Assembly: GCA_027306605.1 (NCBI GenBank) | Contig: DAHUZK010000080.1 | Span: 1-55,511 of the forward strand | DNA length: 55,511 bases | Direction: 5' to 3' | Source: Acidimicrobiaceae bacterium | Lineage (GTDB): Bacteria; Actinomycetota; Acidimicrobiia; Acidimicrobiales; RAAP-2 | Shown here: positions 42,384 through 52,839 of the stretch, piece by piece | How positions within the stretch are numbered: the first letter of the stretch is position 1 | Layout: every line of letters begins with the position of its first letter | Notes under the pieces: generated by a model | What the model saw: only the letters and a program-made list of their open reading frames with translations | The model's database searches: none | What the model was told of the DNA's origin: nothing | Translations under genes and position numbers: made by a program

Positions 42384-43114
42384 GCCTCTTCCGTGACAGG
42401 GGCGTCGTGCTGCGCAGCTACCGGCTGGGCGAGGCGGACCGCATCGTCGTGTTCCTGACGGAGGGTCACGGCAAGGTGCGCGCCGTGGCCAAGGGCGTGC
42501 GCAAGACCACCTCGAAGTTCGGCGCCCGCCTCGAGCCGCTGACGCACGTCGACCTGCTGCTGTGGCAGGGGAGGAGCGAGCTCGACATCGTGAACCAGGT
42601 CGAGGCGCTCGACGCCTACCGCACCGTGCGCGAGGACCTCGACCGTGTGCGGCGCGGCCTGTCGCTGCTCGAGGTGGCGGACCAGCTGGCCCAGGAGCGC
42701 CATCCCGACCCGCAGCTCTACACCATGCTCGTGGGCGCGCTGCGCGCGCTGGCGGACGACGGAACCGCCCCCGCGCTCGTGGCGCCGGCCTTCTTCTTGA
42801 AGGCGCTCGTCCTCGAGGGTGCCGGCCCCGTGCTCGACACCTGCGCCAGCTGCGGCGAGGCCGATCCCGTCGTCGATCTGGTCGCCTTCGACCTCTTCGC
42901 CGGCGGCGTCCTGTGCCGGGCTCACCGCAGTGGCCGCCCGATGAGCCCCGCCGCGCTGGCCCTGCTGCGGCGCATCCTCGGCGGGGACCTCGCTTCGGTG
43001 CTGGCCGGCCCGCCGCCACCCGGAGCCGACGAGGTGGCCGAGCTGGCCACCGAGGCCATGGAGGCGCATCTCGACCGCCGCATCCGTTCGGTGCGCTCGG
43101 CGGCCGGTCTTTGA
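42380..43114 (+). CDS. recO: DNA repair protein RecO
   Basis: A 244-residue protein with the RecO N-terminal OB fold (DRGVVLRSYRLGEADRIVVFLTEGHG, RAVAKGVRKTTSKFGARLEP) and the zinc motif CASCGEADPVVD...LCRAH in the C-terminal part. It loads RecA with RecR onto gapped DNA and anneals strands. It starts inside the preceding stop, and its own TGA overlaps the TTG of hemW. Confidence 0.94.
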   Translation: MSLFRDRGVVLRSYRLGEADRIVVFLTEGHGKVRAVAKGVRKTTSKFGARLEPLTHVDLLLWQGRSELDIVNQVEALDAYRTVREDLDRVRRGLSLLEVADQLAQERHPDPQLYTMLVGALRALADDGTAPALVAPAFFLKALVLEGAGPVLDTCASCGEADPVVDLVAFDLFAGGVLCRAHRSGRPMSPAALALLRRILGGDLASVLAGPPPPGADEVAELATEAMEAHLDRRIRSVRSAAGL

Positions 43115-44211
43115 GCGCGTTCGGCGTCTACGTCCACGTCCCGTTCTGCCGGGAGCGCTGCGACTACTGCGCCTTCGCCACCTACACCGACCGCGACCAC
43201 CTCATGGAGCGCTACGCCGACGCCTGCATCCTCGACGTGCGCCGCGCCTTCGGGGACGCCGACCTCGCGCTGCCGGTCTCCGTCTACTTCGGTGGGGGCA
43301 CGCCGTCCCGCCTCCACCCGGACACGCTCTGTCGCATCCTCGAGGTGGTCCCGCGCGCGCCCGGCGCCGAGGTGACCGTCGAGTGCAATCCCGAGGACGC
43401 CGACGCGGACCATCTCGGTGCGTATCGCCGCGCCGGCGTGACCCGTGTCTCCTTCGGCCTGCAGGCGACGAGCCCGCACGTGCTGGCGGGCCTGGGTCGC
43501 CCGATCGTCGCCGCCACGGCGGAGACGATCAGCGCCGCCGTGGGCGCCGCCGGCTTCGCCACGTGGAACCTGGACCTCATCTTCGGCGCGACCACCGAGA
43601 GCGACGCCGACTGGGCGGCGGCCCTCGAGCACGTGCTGGCGCTGGCGCATCCGCCGCCCCATCTCAGCGCCTACGGGCTGACGGTCGAGCCGGGCACGCC
43701 GCTCGCCCTGGACCCGTCGCGCCATCCCGACGAGGAGGCGCAGGCCCGCCGTTACGCGGACGCCGACGCCGTCCTGGCCGCGGCGGGGTACCGCTGGGAG
43801 GAGATCTCCAACTGGGCCCGGCCCGGCCACGAGGCCCGGCACAACCGGCTCTACTGGGAGCAGGGCGACTACCTGGGCATCGGCTCGTCCGCCCATTCGC
43901 ACCGCCACGGCACCCGCTGGTGGAACGTGCGCACGCCCGAGCGCTACGTCGCCGCCGTCGAAGCGGGCCGTACGCCCGAGGCCGGTCGTGAGGAGCTCAG
44001 CCCCGAGCAGCGCGAGTTCGAGAGGCTCACCCTCGCGCTGCGCACCCCCCGCGGCGTCCCGTGGGCGAGCCTCGAGCGTCCCGAGGAGCTCGAGGGGCTC
44101 GTCACGCGCGCGGTTGACCGCGCCGGCGACCGGGCCGTCCTCACGGTGCGGGGTCGGCTGCTGGCCAACGAGGTCAGCGCCCGAATCCGCTCCGGTATCC
44201 TGCATCGATGA
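43111..44211 (+). CDS. hemW: radical SAM haem chaperone HemW-like protein
   Basis: A 366-residue radical SAM protein starting at a TTG (43111) in a TTGA overlap. The 4Fe-4S site is CRERCDYCAF (C-x3-C-x2-C), preceded by VYVHVPFC. FGGGTPSRL, EVTVECNPEDAD, VSFGLQATSPHVL and YGLTVEPGTPL follow, with a HemN-like C-terminal domain. The CxxxCxxC plus F pattern is that of HemW, which inserts haem, rather than of coproporphyrinogen dehydrogenase HemN. It usually lies between lepA and hrcA; here it is between recO and glyS. Confidence 0.92.
   Translation: MSAFGVYVHVPFCRERCDYCAFATYTDRDHLMERYADACILDVRRAFGDADLALPVSVYFGGGTPSRLHPDTLCRILEVVPRAPGAEVTVECNPEDADADHLGAYRRAGVTRVSFGLQATSPHVLAGLGRPIVAATAETISAAVGAAGFATWNLDLIFGATTESDADWAAALEHVLALAHPPPHLSAYGLTVEPGTPLALDPSRHPDEEAQARRYADADAVLAAAGYRWEEISNWARPGHEARHNRLYWEQGDYLGIGSSAHSHRHGTRWWNVRTPERYVAAVEAGRTPEAGREELSPEQREFERLTLALRTPRGVPWASLERPEELEGLVTRAVDRAGDRAVLTVRGRLLANEVSARIRSGILHR
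44196..44201 (+). promoter_or_regulatory. internal -10 box before glyS
   Basis: TATCCT ends six bases before the glyS ATG (44208). It lies inside the end of hemW, so glyS may have its own leaderless transcript in addition to coupling by ATGA overlap. Confidence 0.4.
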
Positions 44212-45569
44212 ACGAGACCGGTCCGGCCGAGGCCGCCGCTGCTCCTGCCGTTCCCGCTGCCGCCGGCGATGACGACCTGATGGAGAAGGTGGTGCGCCTG
44301 TGCCGCCACCGCGGCTTCATCTTCCCCTCGGCCGAGATCTACGGAGGATTCCGCTCCACCTACGACTACGGACCGCTCGGGGTCAACATGTTGCGCAACG
44401 TCAAGGACGCGTGGTGGCGCGCCATGGTGCAAGAGCGCGACGACGTGGTGGGGATCGACGCCGCCGTCCTCGGTCCGCCGGCGGTGTGGGCGGCCTCGGG
44501 TCACCTGGCCACCTTCACCGACCCCCTGGTGGACTGTAGGAACTGCCACGAACGCTGGCGGGCCGACAAGATCGACGGGGTCTGCCCCAACTGTGGCTCG
44601 CGCGACCTGACCGATGCCCGGGCCTTCAACCTGATGTTCAAGACCCATGCCGGCCCGGTCGAGAGCGACGCCCACGTGGCCTACCTGCGTCCCGAGACGG
44701 CCCAGGGCATGTTCACGAACTTCGCCAACGTGCTGCAGACCACCCGCAAGAAGCCGCCCTTCGGCATCGCCCAGGTCGGAAAGTCCTTCCGCAACGAGAT
44801 CACGCCCCAGAACTTCGTCTTCCGGACCCGTGAGTTCGAGCAGATGGAGCTGGAGTACTTCGTACCGCCCGAGGAGGCGCCGAAGTGGTTCGACTACTGG
44901 CTGACCGAGCGCATGAACTGGTACCGCGCGCTCGGCATCCCGCCCGATCAGCTTCGGTTGCGCCACCACGGGGCCGAGGAGCTCTCGCACTACTCGAGGG
45001 GCACGGCCGACGTGGAGTTCCACTTCCCCTGGGGATGGGACGAGCTCGAGGGCATCGCCAACCGGGGCGACTTCGACCTCTCGGCCCACGCCGCGGCGTC
45101 GGGGGAGTCGCTCGACTACTTCGACCCCCAGGCCAACGAGCGCTACGTGCCCTACGTGATCGAGCCGGCGGCCGGCGCCACGCGCACGATGATGGCCTTC
45201 TTGCTCTCGGCGTACGGCGAGGACGAGATCGGCGGGGAGGCGCGCACGGTGCTCCGCCTGCACTGGCGGCTGGCGCCCTACCAGGTGGCCGTCCTGCCGC
45301 TGTCGAAGAAGGACACGCTCGAGCCGCTGGCCCGTCAGGTGCTCAAGAGCCTCCAGCCGCACTTCATGTGCGACTACGACGTCACGCAGAGCATCGGCCG
45401 CCGCTACCGGCGCCAGGACGAGGTCGGCACGCCCTGGTGCGTCACGGTCGACTTCGACTCGCTCGAGGACGACGCGGTCACCGTGCGCGACCGGGACACG
45501 ACCGAGCAGGTGCGGGTGCCCGTGGCGGACCTGGTCTCCGAGCTGCGCCGGCGCACCGGCGAGGCGTAG
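44208..45569 (+). CDS. glyS: glycyl-tRNA synthetase
   Basis: A 453-residue class II synthetase of the single-chain (alpha2) type. Motif 1 lies around FIFPSAEIYGGFRSTYDYGP. Zinc-type CRNCHERWRADKIDGVCPNC follows, then motif 2 (FGIAQVGKSFRNEITPQNFVFRTREFEQMELEYF) and motif 3 (IEPAAGATRTMMAFL). The C-terminal anticodon-binding domain closes the protein (LPLSKKDTLEPLARQV). It charges tRNA-Gly. The ATGA overlap with hemW couples the two. Confidence 0.97.
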   Translation: MNETGPAEAAAAPAVPAAAGDDDLMEKVVRLCRHRGFIFPSAEIYGGFRSTYDYGPLGVNMLRNVKDAWWRAMVQERDDVVGIDAAVLGPPAVWAASGHLATFTDPLVDCRNCHERWRADKIDGVCPNCGSRDLTDARAFNLMFKTHAGPVESDAHVAYLRPETAQGMFTNFANVLQTTRKKPPFGIAQVGKSFRNEITPQNFVFRTREFEQMELEYFVPPEEAPKWFDYWLTERMNWYRALGIPPDQLRLRHHGAEELSHYSRGTADVEFHFPWGWDELEGIANRGDFDLSAHAAASGESLDYFDPQANERYVPYVIEPAAGATRTMMAFLLSAYGEDEIGGEARTVLRLHWRLAPYQVAVLPLSKKDTLEPLARQVLKSLQPHFMCDYDVTQSIGRRYRRQDEVGTPWCVTVDFDSLEDDAVTVRDRDTTEQVRVPVADLVSELRRRTGEA

Positions 45570-45579
45570 GCGCCCCGGC

Positions 45580-46397
45580 TCAGGCCACCTTGCGGTACTT
45601 GCGCACGGCCAGCGGGACCAGGACGACCAGCAGCCCGAAGCACCAGGCGAGGGAGGCCCAGACCGCGCCGGGGTTGTGCAACGGCCCGCCCACCATGAGC
45701 GAGCGTGTGGCGTTGACGACCTGGGTCACCGGCTGGTGGCTGGCGAAGGCCTGGAGCCAGCCCGGCATGGCGGCGACCGGCACGAAGGCCGACGAGGCGA
45801 AGATGAACGGGAACAGGATGGGGAACACCATGGTCTGCGCCGTCTCGGCATTCGGCGCCGAGAGCCCGACGGTGGCGAAGCCCCAGCAGAGCGTGTAGCT
45901 GAACAGCAGCACGATCAGCACGCCGAGCAGGAAGAGCCCGACGTTGGTCGAGATGCGGAAGCCGACGGCGAACCCGACCGCGCTGATGAGCACCACGACG
46001 AAGACGTTGCGCACGAGATCCGCCGTGGTCCGGCCTCCGAGCACGGCGGAGCGAGCCATGGGCAGGGCGCGGAACCGTTCGATCAGTCCTTTGGCGAGGT
46101 CTTCGGACAGGCCGACCGCGGTCGTGACCGCGCCGAAGGCGACCGTCTGCACGTAGATGCCCGGGATGAGGTAGTCGACGTAGGGGACCGACGTGTGGAT
46201 GGCGCCGCCGAACACGTAGACGAACAGCAGCGTGAACATGATCGGCTGGACCGCGGCGAAGAACACCTGCTCCTGGGTGCGCATCAGCGCCTTGAGGTTG
46301 CGCCAGGTGACCGTCAGCGTGTCCTGCACGGCCCAGCCGACGCGGCCGCCGCCCGCAGCCGGGGTCTGCTCGCGCAGTTGGGGGAAGGCGATGGTCG

Positions 46398-46401
<4 letters not shown>
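45580..46401 (-). CDS. ABC-2 type transporter permease (DrrB-like)
   Basis: A 273-residue membrane protein with about six hydrophobic segments (for example VFFAAVQPIMFTLLFVYVFGG, GLFLLGVLIVLLFSYTLCWGF and a C-terminal WCFGLLVVLVPLAVRKY). The ABC-2 signature region LIERFRALPMARSAVLGGRTTADLV is present. It pairs with the ATP-binding gene upstream through an ATGA overlap and likely exports a drug or lipid-like substrate. The divergent MarR gene suggests substrate-induced expression. Confidence 0.92.
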
Positions 46402-47480
<1,079 letters not shown>

Positions 47481-47489
47481 TGGCAAAGA

Positions 47490-47507
47490 AACTTAGTGGT
47501 AAAGTAA
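47490..47507. promoter_or_regulatory. MarR operator overlapping both divergent -10 boxes
   Basis: Half-sites TTAGT (47493-47497) and AGTAA (47503-47507) form an imperfect palindrome with a five-base spacer. TAAGTT on the minus strand (47490-47495) is nine bases before the transporter ATG, and TAAAGT on the plus strand (47500-47505) is seven bases before the marR GTG. One bound dimer could block both promoters. The AT-rich stretch stands out in this GC-rich region. Confidence 0.6.
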
Positions 47508-47512
47508 CTTAT

Positions 47513-48082
47513 GTGTCAAGACAACGGTCCCGCCGGGAGCTGGGGCAGCAGCTGCGCAACGAGATCATGGGCTACCTCGGCGCGGCCAGCGAGTTCGAGG
47601 GTGGGCTGGCCAAGAGGCTGAAGCTGAGCCGGACCGACATGCGCTGCCTCGACCTTATTGGTCGCCTGGGTCCGATCACCGCGGGGCACCTCGCCGAGCA
47701 GGCCGGGCTCACGACCGGGGCGGTGACCTTCATCCTTGACCGCCTCGAGGAGGCGGGCATGGTGACGCGACGGCGGGACACCGAGGACCGGCGTCGGGTC
47801 TGGGTCGAGATCGTCCCCGAGGCCCAGCGGCGCATGGACGAGCTCCAGCGTCCCGTGGCCGAGGAGATGCGCCAGGTGACGCAGCGCTTCGCCGCCGAGG
47901 AGCTGGCGATCGTGCGTGACTACATGCGCCAGGCCAAGGAGGTCTTCCAGCGGCAGATCGGCACGGCGACGGGCACGGCCGGTGGCACCGGCGGCACGGC
48001 CGGGAACGGTGACGACGGTGACGACGGTGACGACGGTGACACGGGCCGGAGGCCGACGGAGGCAAACGGCGGGGGAAAGTAG
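47513..48082 (+). CDS. MarR-family transcriptional regulator
   Basis: A 189-residue winged-helix regulator from the GTG at 47513; the frame is open to a TTG at 47480 but that would overlap the operator. The core is SRTDMRCLDLIGRLGPITAGHLAEQAGLTTGAVTFILDRLEEAGMVTRRRDTEDRR, followed by the wing VWVEIVPEAQRRMDE and a dimerisation helix. The last 30 residues are low-complexity: a nine-base repeat near 48008-48042 gives a Gly-Asp-Asp run. It is divergent from the ABC exporter genes it probably controls. Confidence 0.9.
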   Translation: MSRQRSRRELGQQLRNEIMGYLGAASEFEGGLAKRLKLSRTDMRCLDLIGRLGPITAGHLAEQAGLTTGAVTFILDRLEEAGMVTRRRDTEDRRRVWVEIVPEAQRRMDELQRPVAEEMRQVTQRFAAEELAIVRDYMRQAKEVFQRQIGTATGTAGGTGGTAGNGDDGDDGDDGDTGRRPTEANGGGK

Positions 48083-48171
48083 TCTGGGGTGGCCCGTCCC
48101 ACGTCGGGAGGGCCGAGACGCCGTCTCCCCCTCGTCACGCGGCGTGCTCTCGTCCAGGGCAAGGAGGCCCG

Positions 48172-50859
48172 ATGCCGTTCGTCTTCGATTTCGACCATAC
48201 GCACCCCCGTCCGCCCATGGAGCTGAAGGACCTCCTGGGTGGCAAGGGCGCCAACCTGGCCGAGATGACGTCGGTACTCGGGCTGCCGGTGCCCCCCGGC
48301 TTCACCATCTCCACCGACGCCTGCCGGGCCTACATGGGCGGGGGTTGGCCCAAGGGCCTCGACGCCGAGGTCGCCGCGGCCCGCCGACGCCTCGAGGCGG
48401 CCATGGGCAAGACCATCGGCGACCCGGCCGACCCGCTCCTGGTGTCCGTGCGCTCGGGCGCCAAGTTCTCCATGCCCGGGATGATGGACACCGTCCTCAA
48501 CCTGGGTCTCAACGACGAATCGGTCGAGGGCCTGGCGAAGCAGACCGGCGACGAGCGCTTCGCGTTCGACTCCTACCGGCGCTTCGTCGCCATGTACGCC
48601 CGTATCGTCCTGGAGCTGCCCGGCGAGGAGTTCGACTCCCTCTTCGAGGCGGCCAAGGAGCTCGCCGGCACCGATTCCGACGCCAAGGTCCCCGTCGAGC
48701 TTCTCCGGTACCTCGTCGACTCGTACCAGCAGATCGTCGAGCGTCACACCGGCAAGCCGTTCCCGCAGAAGCCGAGCGAGCAGCTGCGCGGGGCCATCGA
48801 AGCCGTCTTCCGCAGCTGGAACGGGCCGCGGGCCATCGCCTACCGAGAGCGCGAGCGCATCGCCCACGACCTCGGCACCGCGGTCAACGTCCAGGCGATG
48901 GTCTTCGGAAACCGTGACGACAACTCGGGCACCGGCGTCGGCTTCACCCGTGACCCGGCCACGGGGGCGAAGGGCGCCTACGGCGACTTCCTCGTCAACG
49001 CACAGGGTGAGGACGTCGTGGCCGGCATTCGCAACACCGAGCCCATCGCGGCGCTCAAGAAGCAGTTCCCCAAGGTCCACGCCGAGCTCCTCGAGATCTT
49101 CGGCCGGCTCGAGGCGCACTACAAGGACATGTGCGACACCGAGTTCACCATCGAGCAGGGCAAGCTCTGGATGCTCCAGACCCGCGTCGGCAAGCGCACC
49201 GGCGCCGCCGCCCTGAAGATGGCGGTCGACATGGTGCGCCCGAGCGACCTCGGGATCTCCAAGTCAGAGGCGGTGTCCCGCATCACCGAGGACCACCTCG
49301 ACTCGGTCCTCCACCCGCAGTTCGCCGGTTCGGGCTACGCCACCTGGGCCAAGGGCCTCGGCGCCAGCCCGGGCGCCGCAGTGGGCCGCATCTACTTCAG
49401 CGCCGACGACGCCGCCGAGGCGGCCGAGCGGGGCGAGCAGGTCATCCTGGTGCGCAACGAGACGTCCCCCGAGGACGTGCACGGCATGCTGGCGTCCCAG
49501 GGGGTCCTCACGGCGCGCGGTGGGCTCGTGAGCCACGCCGCCGTGGTGGCGCGCGGTTGGGGCAAGCCGGCCGTCGTGGGCGCGGAGGCGCTGCGTCTCG
49601 GGGACCACGCGGTGACCTCCGGCGACGTGACGCTCCACGAGGGCGACTGGGTGTCGCTGGACGGCGGCGCCGGGATCGTCGTGTCGGGCCAGGTGCCGCT
49701 GACCGCGGCCAAGCCGCCGGCCGCCTTCGACACCGTCCTCTCCTGGGCGGACACCATCCGCCGGGGCCACCTGGCGGTGCGGGCCAACGCCGACACCGGT
49801 GACGACGCCGCCAACGCGCGCAAGCTGGGCGCCGAGGGCATCGGCCTGTGCCGGACCGAGCACATGTTCCTGGGCGAGGACCGGTTGCCCGTCGTGCGCC
49901 GAATGATCCTGGCCCACTCGCCGGCCGAGGAGGCCGCGGCGCTCGAAGAGCTCCGCGTCGTCCAGCGCAAGGACTTCCTGGCCATCCTCGAGGCGATGGA
50001 CGGCCTGCCGGTGACGGTGCGCCTGCTCGACCCGCCGTTGCACGAGTTCCTTCCCTCGACCGAGGAGCTGGCCCACAAGGAGGCCACCGTCGGGCTCAAT
50101 CCCGAGGAGCGACGCCTCTACGAGGCGGCACTGGCCTGGCGGGAGGCCAACCCGATGCTCGGGACACGCGGAGTGCGCCTGGGGGTGATCAAGCCGGGCC
50201 TCTACGCCATGCAGGTGCGTGCCCTCATGGAGGCGGCGCGACAGCGGGTGGCCGACGGGGGCCACCCGATCGTCGAGATCATGATCCCGCTCACCGTGAC
50301 CCGCGAAGAGCTCGCCCTGGCCCGGGGCTGGGTCGAGGACGCCGTCGCCGCCGTCAACAACGAGCGGGCACCCCGGCCCTCGCGCGGGTCCAGGGCGGGC
50401 AGTGGCCCGGCCAGGGGGGGCAGGCTCGACGTCACGATCGGGACCATGATCGAGACGCCCCGGGCGGCGCTGCGGGCCGGCGAGATCGCCGAGGTGGCGG
50501 ACTTCTTCTCCTTCGGGACCAACGACCTCACGCAGATGACCTTCGGCTTCTCGCGTGACGACGTCGAGGGCCGCATGATGGACGCCTACCTGGAGCAGGG
50601 CCTGTTGCCGCGCAACCCCTTCGAGGTGGTCGACTTCGACGGCGTGGGCGAGCTGGTCAAGCTCGGGACCGCCCGGGGCCGGGCCACCCGACCCGGCCTC
50701 AAGGTCGGGGTCTGCGGCGAGCACGGCGGCGAGCCCGCCTCCATCGGCCTCTTCTACAGCGCCGGGCTGGACTACGTCAGCTGCTCGCCCTTCCGGGTCC
50801 CGGTGGCCCGGCTGGCTGCGGCGCAGGCCGTCCTGGCCGCCGGCGACCAGGAGCGCTGA
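48172..50859 (+). CDS. ppdK: pyruvate, phosphate dikinase
   Basis: An 895-residue enzyme interconverting pyruvate, ATP and phosphate with phosphoenolpyruvate, AMP and pyrophosphate. The N-terminal ATP-grasp part has LLGGKGANLAEMTSVLGLPVPPGFT and SVRSGAKFSMPGMMDTVLNLG. The swivelling domain has the phospho-histidine in TARGGLVSHAAVVARGWGKP (His about 455). The PEP-binding barrel has GIGLCRTEHMF, MIETPRAAL, FFSFGTNDLTQMTFG and the catalytic Cys in GVCGEHGG. A proline- and arginine-rich insertion of about 20 residues (RPSRGSRAGSGPARGG) interrupts the barrel. The ATG has a strong AAGGAGG; TAGTCT at 48080-48085 may be its -10 box. Confidence 0.96.
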   Translation: MPFVFDFDHTHPRPPMELKDLLGGKGANLAEMTSVLGLPVPPGFTISTDACRAYMGGGWPKGLDAEVAAARRRLEAAMGKTIGDPADPLLVSVRSGAKFSMPGMMDTVLNLGLNDESVEGLAKQTGDERFAFDSYRRFVAMYARIVLELPGEEFDSLFEAAKELAGTDSDAKVPVELLRYLVDSYQQIVERHTGKPFPQKPSEQLRGAIEAVFRSWNGPRAIAYRERERIAHDLGTAVNVQAMVFGNRDDNSGTGVGFTRDPATGAKGAYGDFLVNAQGEDVVAGIRNTEPIAALKKQFPKVHAELLEIFGRLEAHYKDMCDTEFTIEQGKLWMLQTRVGKRTGAAALKMAVDMVRPSDLGISKSEAVSRITEDHLDSVLHPQFAGSGYATWAKGLGASPGAAVGRIYFSADDAAEAAERGEQVILVRNETSPEDVHGMLASQGVLTARGGLVSHAAVVARGWGKPAVVGAEALRLGDHAVTSGDVTLHEGDWVSLDGGAGIVVSGQVPLTAAKPPAAFDTVLSWADTIRRGHLAVRANADTGDDAANARKLGAEGIGLCRTEHMFLGEDRLPVVRRMILAHSPAEEAAALEELRVVQRKDFLAILEAMDGLPVTVRLLDPPLHEFLPSTEELAHKEATVGLNPEERRLYEAALAWREANPMLGTRGVRLGVIKPGLYAMQVRALMEAARQRVADGGHPIVEIMIPLTVTREELALARGWVEDAVAAVNNERAPRPSRGSRAGSGPARGGRLDVTIGTMIETPRAALRAGEIAEVADFFSFGTNDLTQMTFGFSRDDVEGRMMDAYLEQGLLPRNPFEVVDFDGVGELVKLGTARGRATRPGLKVGVCGEHGGEPASIGLFYSAGLDYVSCSPFRVPVARLAAAQAVLAAGDQER

Positions 50860-50902
50860 GCGGGTCCGCGGCGGACCCGATCGGTCAGCCACAACGCCGC
50901 GG

Positions 50903-50908
50903 TACCGT
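50903..50908 (+). promoter_or_regulatory. -10 box of dnaG, likely leaderless
   Basis: TACCGT ends seven bases before the GTG at 50916. It drives the dnaG-sigA unit. Confidence 0.5.
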
Positions 50909-50915
50909 CGGGTCC

Positions 50916-52820
50916 GTGGGGATACCGGACGAGGAGGTCGCGCAGGTCCGCGCGGCCACCGACATCGTCGCGCTGATCAGCGAGCACTCCCTCTTGAAGA
51001 AGTCCGGGCGCCGCTGGACCGGGCTCTGCCCTTTCCACACCGAGAAGACGCCGTCGTTCAGCGTGAACGCCGAGGAGGGCTTCTATTACTGCTTCGGCTG
51101 CCAGGCGTCCGGCGACGCCATCAGCTTCGTGCGCGCCATGGACCATCTCGACTTCGTCGACGCCGTCCGCTTCCTGGCCGACCGGGCGGGCATCACCCTG
51201 CACGAGGACCAGGAGATGGGCCGCGACCACAAGCGGCGCTCCGAGATCCTCGACGCCATGGAGCGCGCCGTCACCTGGTACCACGAGCGCCTGCTCTCCG
51301 CGCCCGACGCCGGTCCGGCGCGCGACTACCTGCGCTCGCGCGGGTACGACGGGGACATCGTGCGCAAATTCCGGCTCGGATGGGCGCCTGACGACTGGGA
51401 CGCGCTGGCCAAGGCCTTGAAACTGCCCGAGAAGGTGCTGTCGGACTCCGGTCTGGGCTTCGTCAACCGGCGCGGCCGGGCCCAGGACTTCTTCCGGGGC
51501 CGCGTCCTCTTCCCCATCTGCGACCCCTCGGGCCGGCCCATCGCCATGGGGGGGCGCATCCTGCCCGCCCGGCCGGGGGCAGCACCGCCGCAGCGGCCCG
51601 AACCCAAGTACAAGAACTCGCAGGAGTCGCCCGTCTACACGAAGCGGCGCACCCTCTACGCGCTCAACTGGGCCAAGCAAGGCGTCATCGAGCGCGGCGA
51701 GGTGGTGGTGTGCGAGGGCTACACCGACGTCATCGGCTGCTTCCAGGCCGGCGTGCCGTGGGCCGTCGCCACCTGCGGGACCGCGCTCGGCGAGGAGCAC
51801 TTCACGTTGTTGCGGAACTTCGCCAAGCGCATCGTGCTCGCCTACGACGCCGACTCGGCGGGGCAGAGCGCGACCTCCCGCGTCTACGAGTGGGAACGCA
51901 AGCACGAGGTGGACGTGGTCGTGGCCGATCTGCCCGGCGGGAGCGATCCGGGTGACCTGGCCCGCACCGATCCGGGCGCGCTGGCCCGCGCCGTGAAGGA
52001 GGCGCGGCCGTTCCTCCAGTTCCGCGTGGACCGCCTGCTGGCCGGCGGCGACCTCACCACGGCCGAGGGACGGGCACGGGCGGCCGACGCCGCGCTGGCG
52101 GCGGTGGCCGAGCACCCTGACGACCTGGTCCGTGACCAGTACGTGATGCAATTGGCCGACGTGTGCCGGGTCGACACGACGCGGTTGCGCCAGCGCCTCG
52201 AGCACATGAGGGCGTACCCCGGCCAGACGGACCGCATCGGTGGGGTGCCGGGAGGTGCTCGCCGGCACGGGCGGAGAACGGAAGACGTCCCGGCTCGTGA
52301 CGGCCGGTCGTCGGCGGCGCCGGCGGCGCCGGCGGACCCGGCCGCACCGGCGGCGCTGCGACCGGGGCCGGGTCTCGAGGCGCTCAAGTTGGCGGTCCAC
52401 CGACCCGATGATGTAGCGGATCGAGTGCACGCGGTGCTCTTCACCGATTCGGTGCAGCGCCAGGCGTTCGTCGCACTCCTGGAGAACGACAGCGTGCACG
52501 AAGCGGTCGAGAACGCGTCACCGGAGGTAGCGAGCCTGTTGCGACGCGTCACAGTCGAAGAACCGATGAAGGGCGACCCCGATCTGGGCGACCCGGTCGA
52601 CTCGGTGGTTGCCGTGCTCCTGCGCGGCGCGACACGCCGCGCCATGGCGGAGCTGGAGAGGGAGTCGCGGGCGAGCGCGGGGGACGACCAGTGGCAAATC
52701 CGCGCCGGCGAGGCGGCACAAGTACGCCTCTGGCTGGACCAACTCGACGATCCGTCGGCGGGGCGCGATGCCGCCGATCGGTTGGTAATTTGGCTGACCG
52801 AGAGGGATCGAGGGGAGTGA
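50916..52820 (+). CDS. dnaG: DNA primase
   Basis: A 634-residue primase from the GTG at 50916. The zinc-binding domain has [13 protein letters not shown] with CFGC about 20 residues later. The RNA-polymerase core has [25 protein letters not shown], the Toprim motif [17 protein letters not shown] (about 263-279) and [11 protein letters not shown]. After a linker rich in Ala and Pro (about 460-485) comes the helicase-binding C-terminal domain. It primes lagging-strand synthesis. It is followed 20 bases later by the primary sigma factor gene, the classic macromolecular-synthesis operon without rpsU. Confidence 0.97.
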   Translation: MGIPDEEVAQVRAATDIVALISEHSLLKKSGRRWTGLCPFHTEKTPSFSVNAEEGFYYCFGCQASGDAISFVRAMDHLDFVDAVRFLADRAGITLHEDQEMGRDHKRRSEILDAMERAVTWYHERLLSAPDAGPARDYLRSRGYDGDIVRKFRLGWAPDDWDALAKALKLPEKVLSDSGLGFVNRRGRAQDFFRGRVLFPICDPSGRPIAMGGRILPARPGAAPPQRPEPKYKNSQESPVYTKRRTLYALNWAKQGVIERGEVVVCEGYTDVIGCFQAGVPWAVATCGTALGEEHFTLLRNFAKRIVLAYDADSAGQSATSRVYEWERKHEVDVVVADLPGGSDPGDLARTDPGALARAVKEARPFLQFRVDRLLAGGDLTTAEGRARAADAALAAVAEHPDDLVRDQYVMQLADVCRVDTTRLRQRLEHMRAYPGQTDRIGGVPGGARRHGRRTEDVPARDGRSSAAPAAPADPAAPAALRPGPGLEALKLAVHRPDDVADRVHAVLFTDSVQRQAFVALLENDSVHEAVENASPEVASLLRRVTVEEPMKGDPDLGDPVDSVVAVLLRGATRRAMAELERESRASAGDDQWQIRAGEAAQVRLWLDQLDDPSAGRDAADRLVIWLTERDRGE

Positions 52821-52839
52821 ACGAGTTGGCAGGACGACG

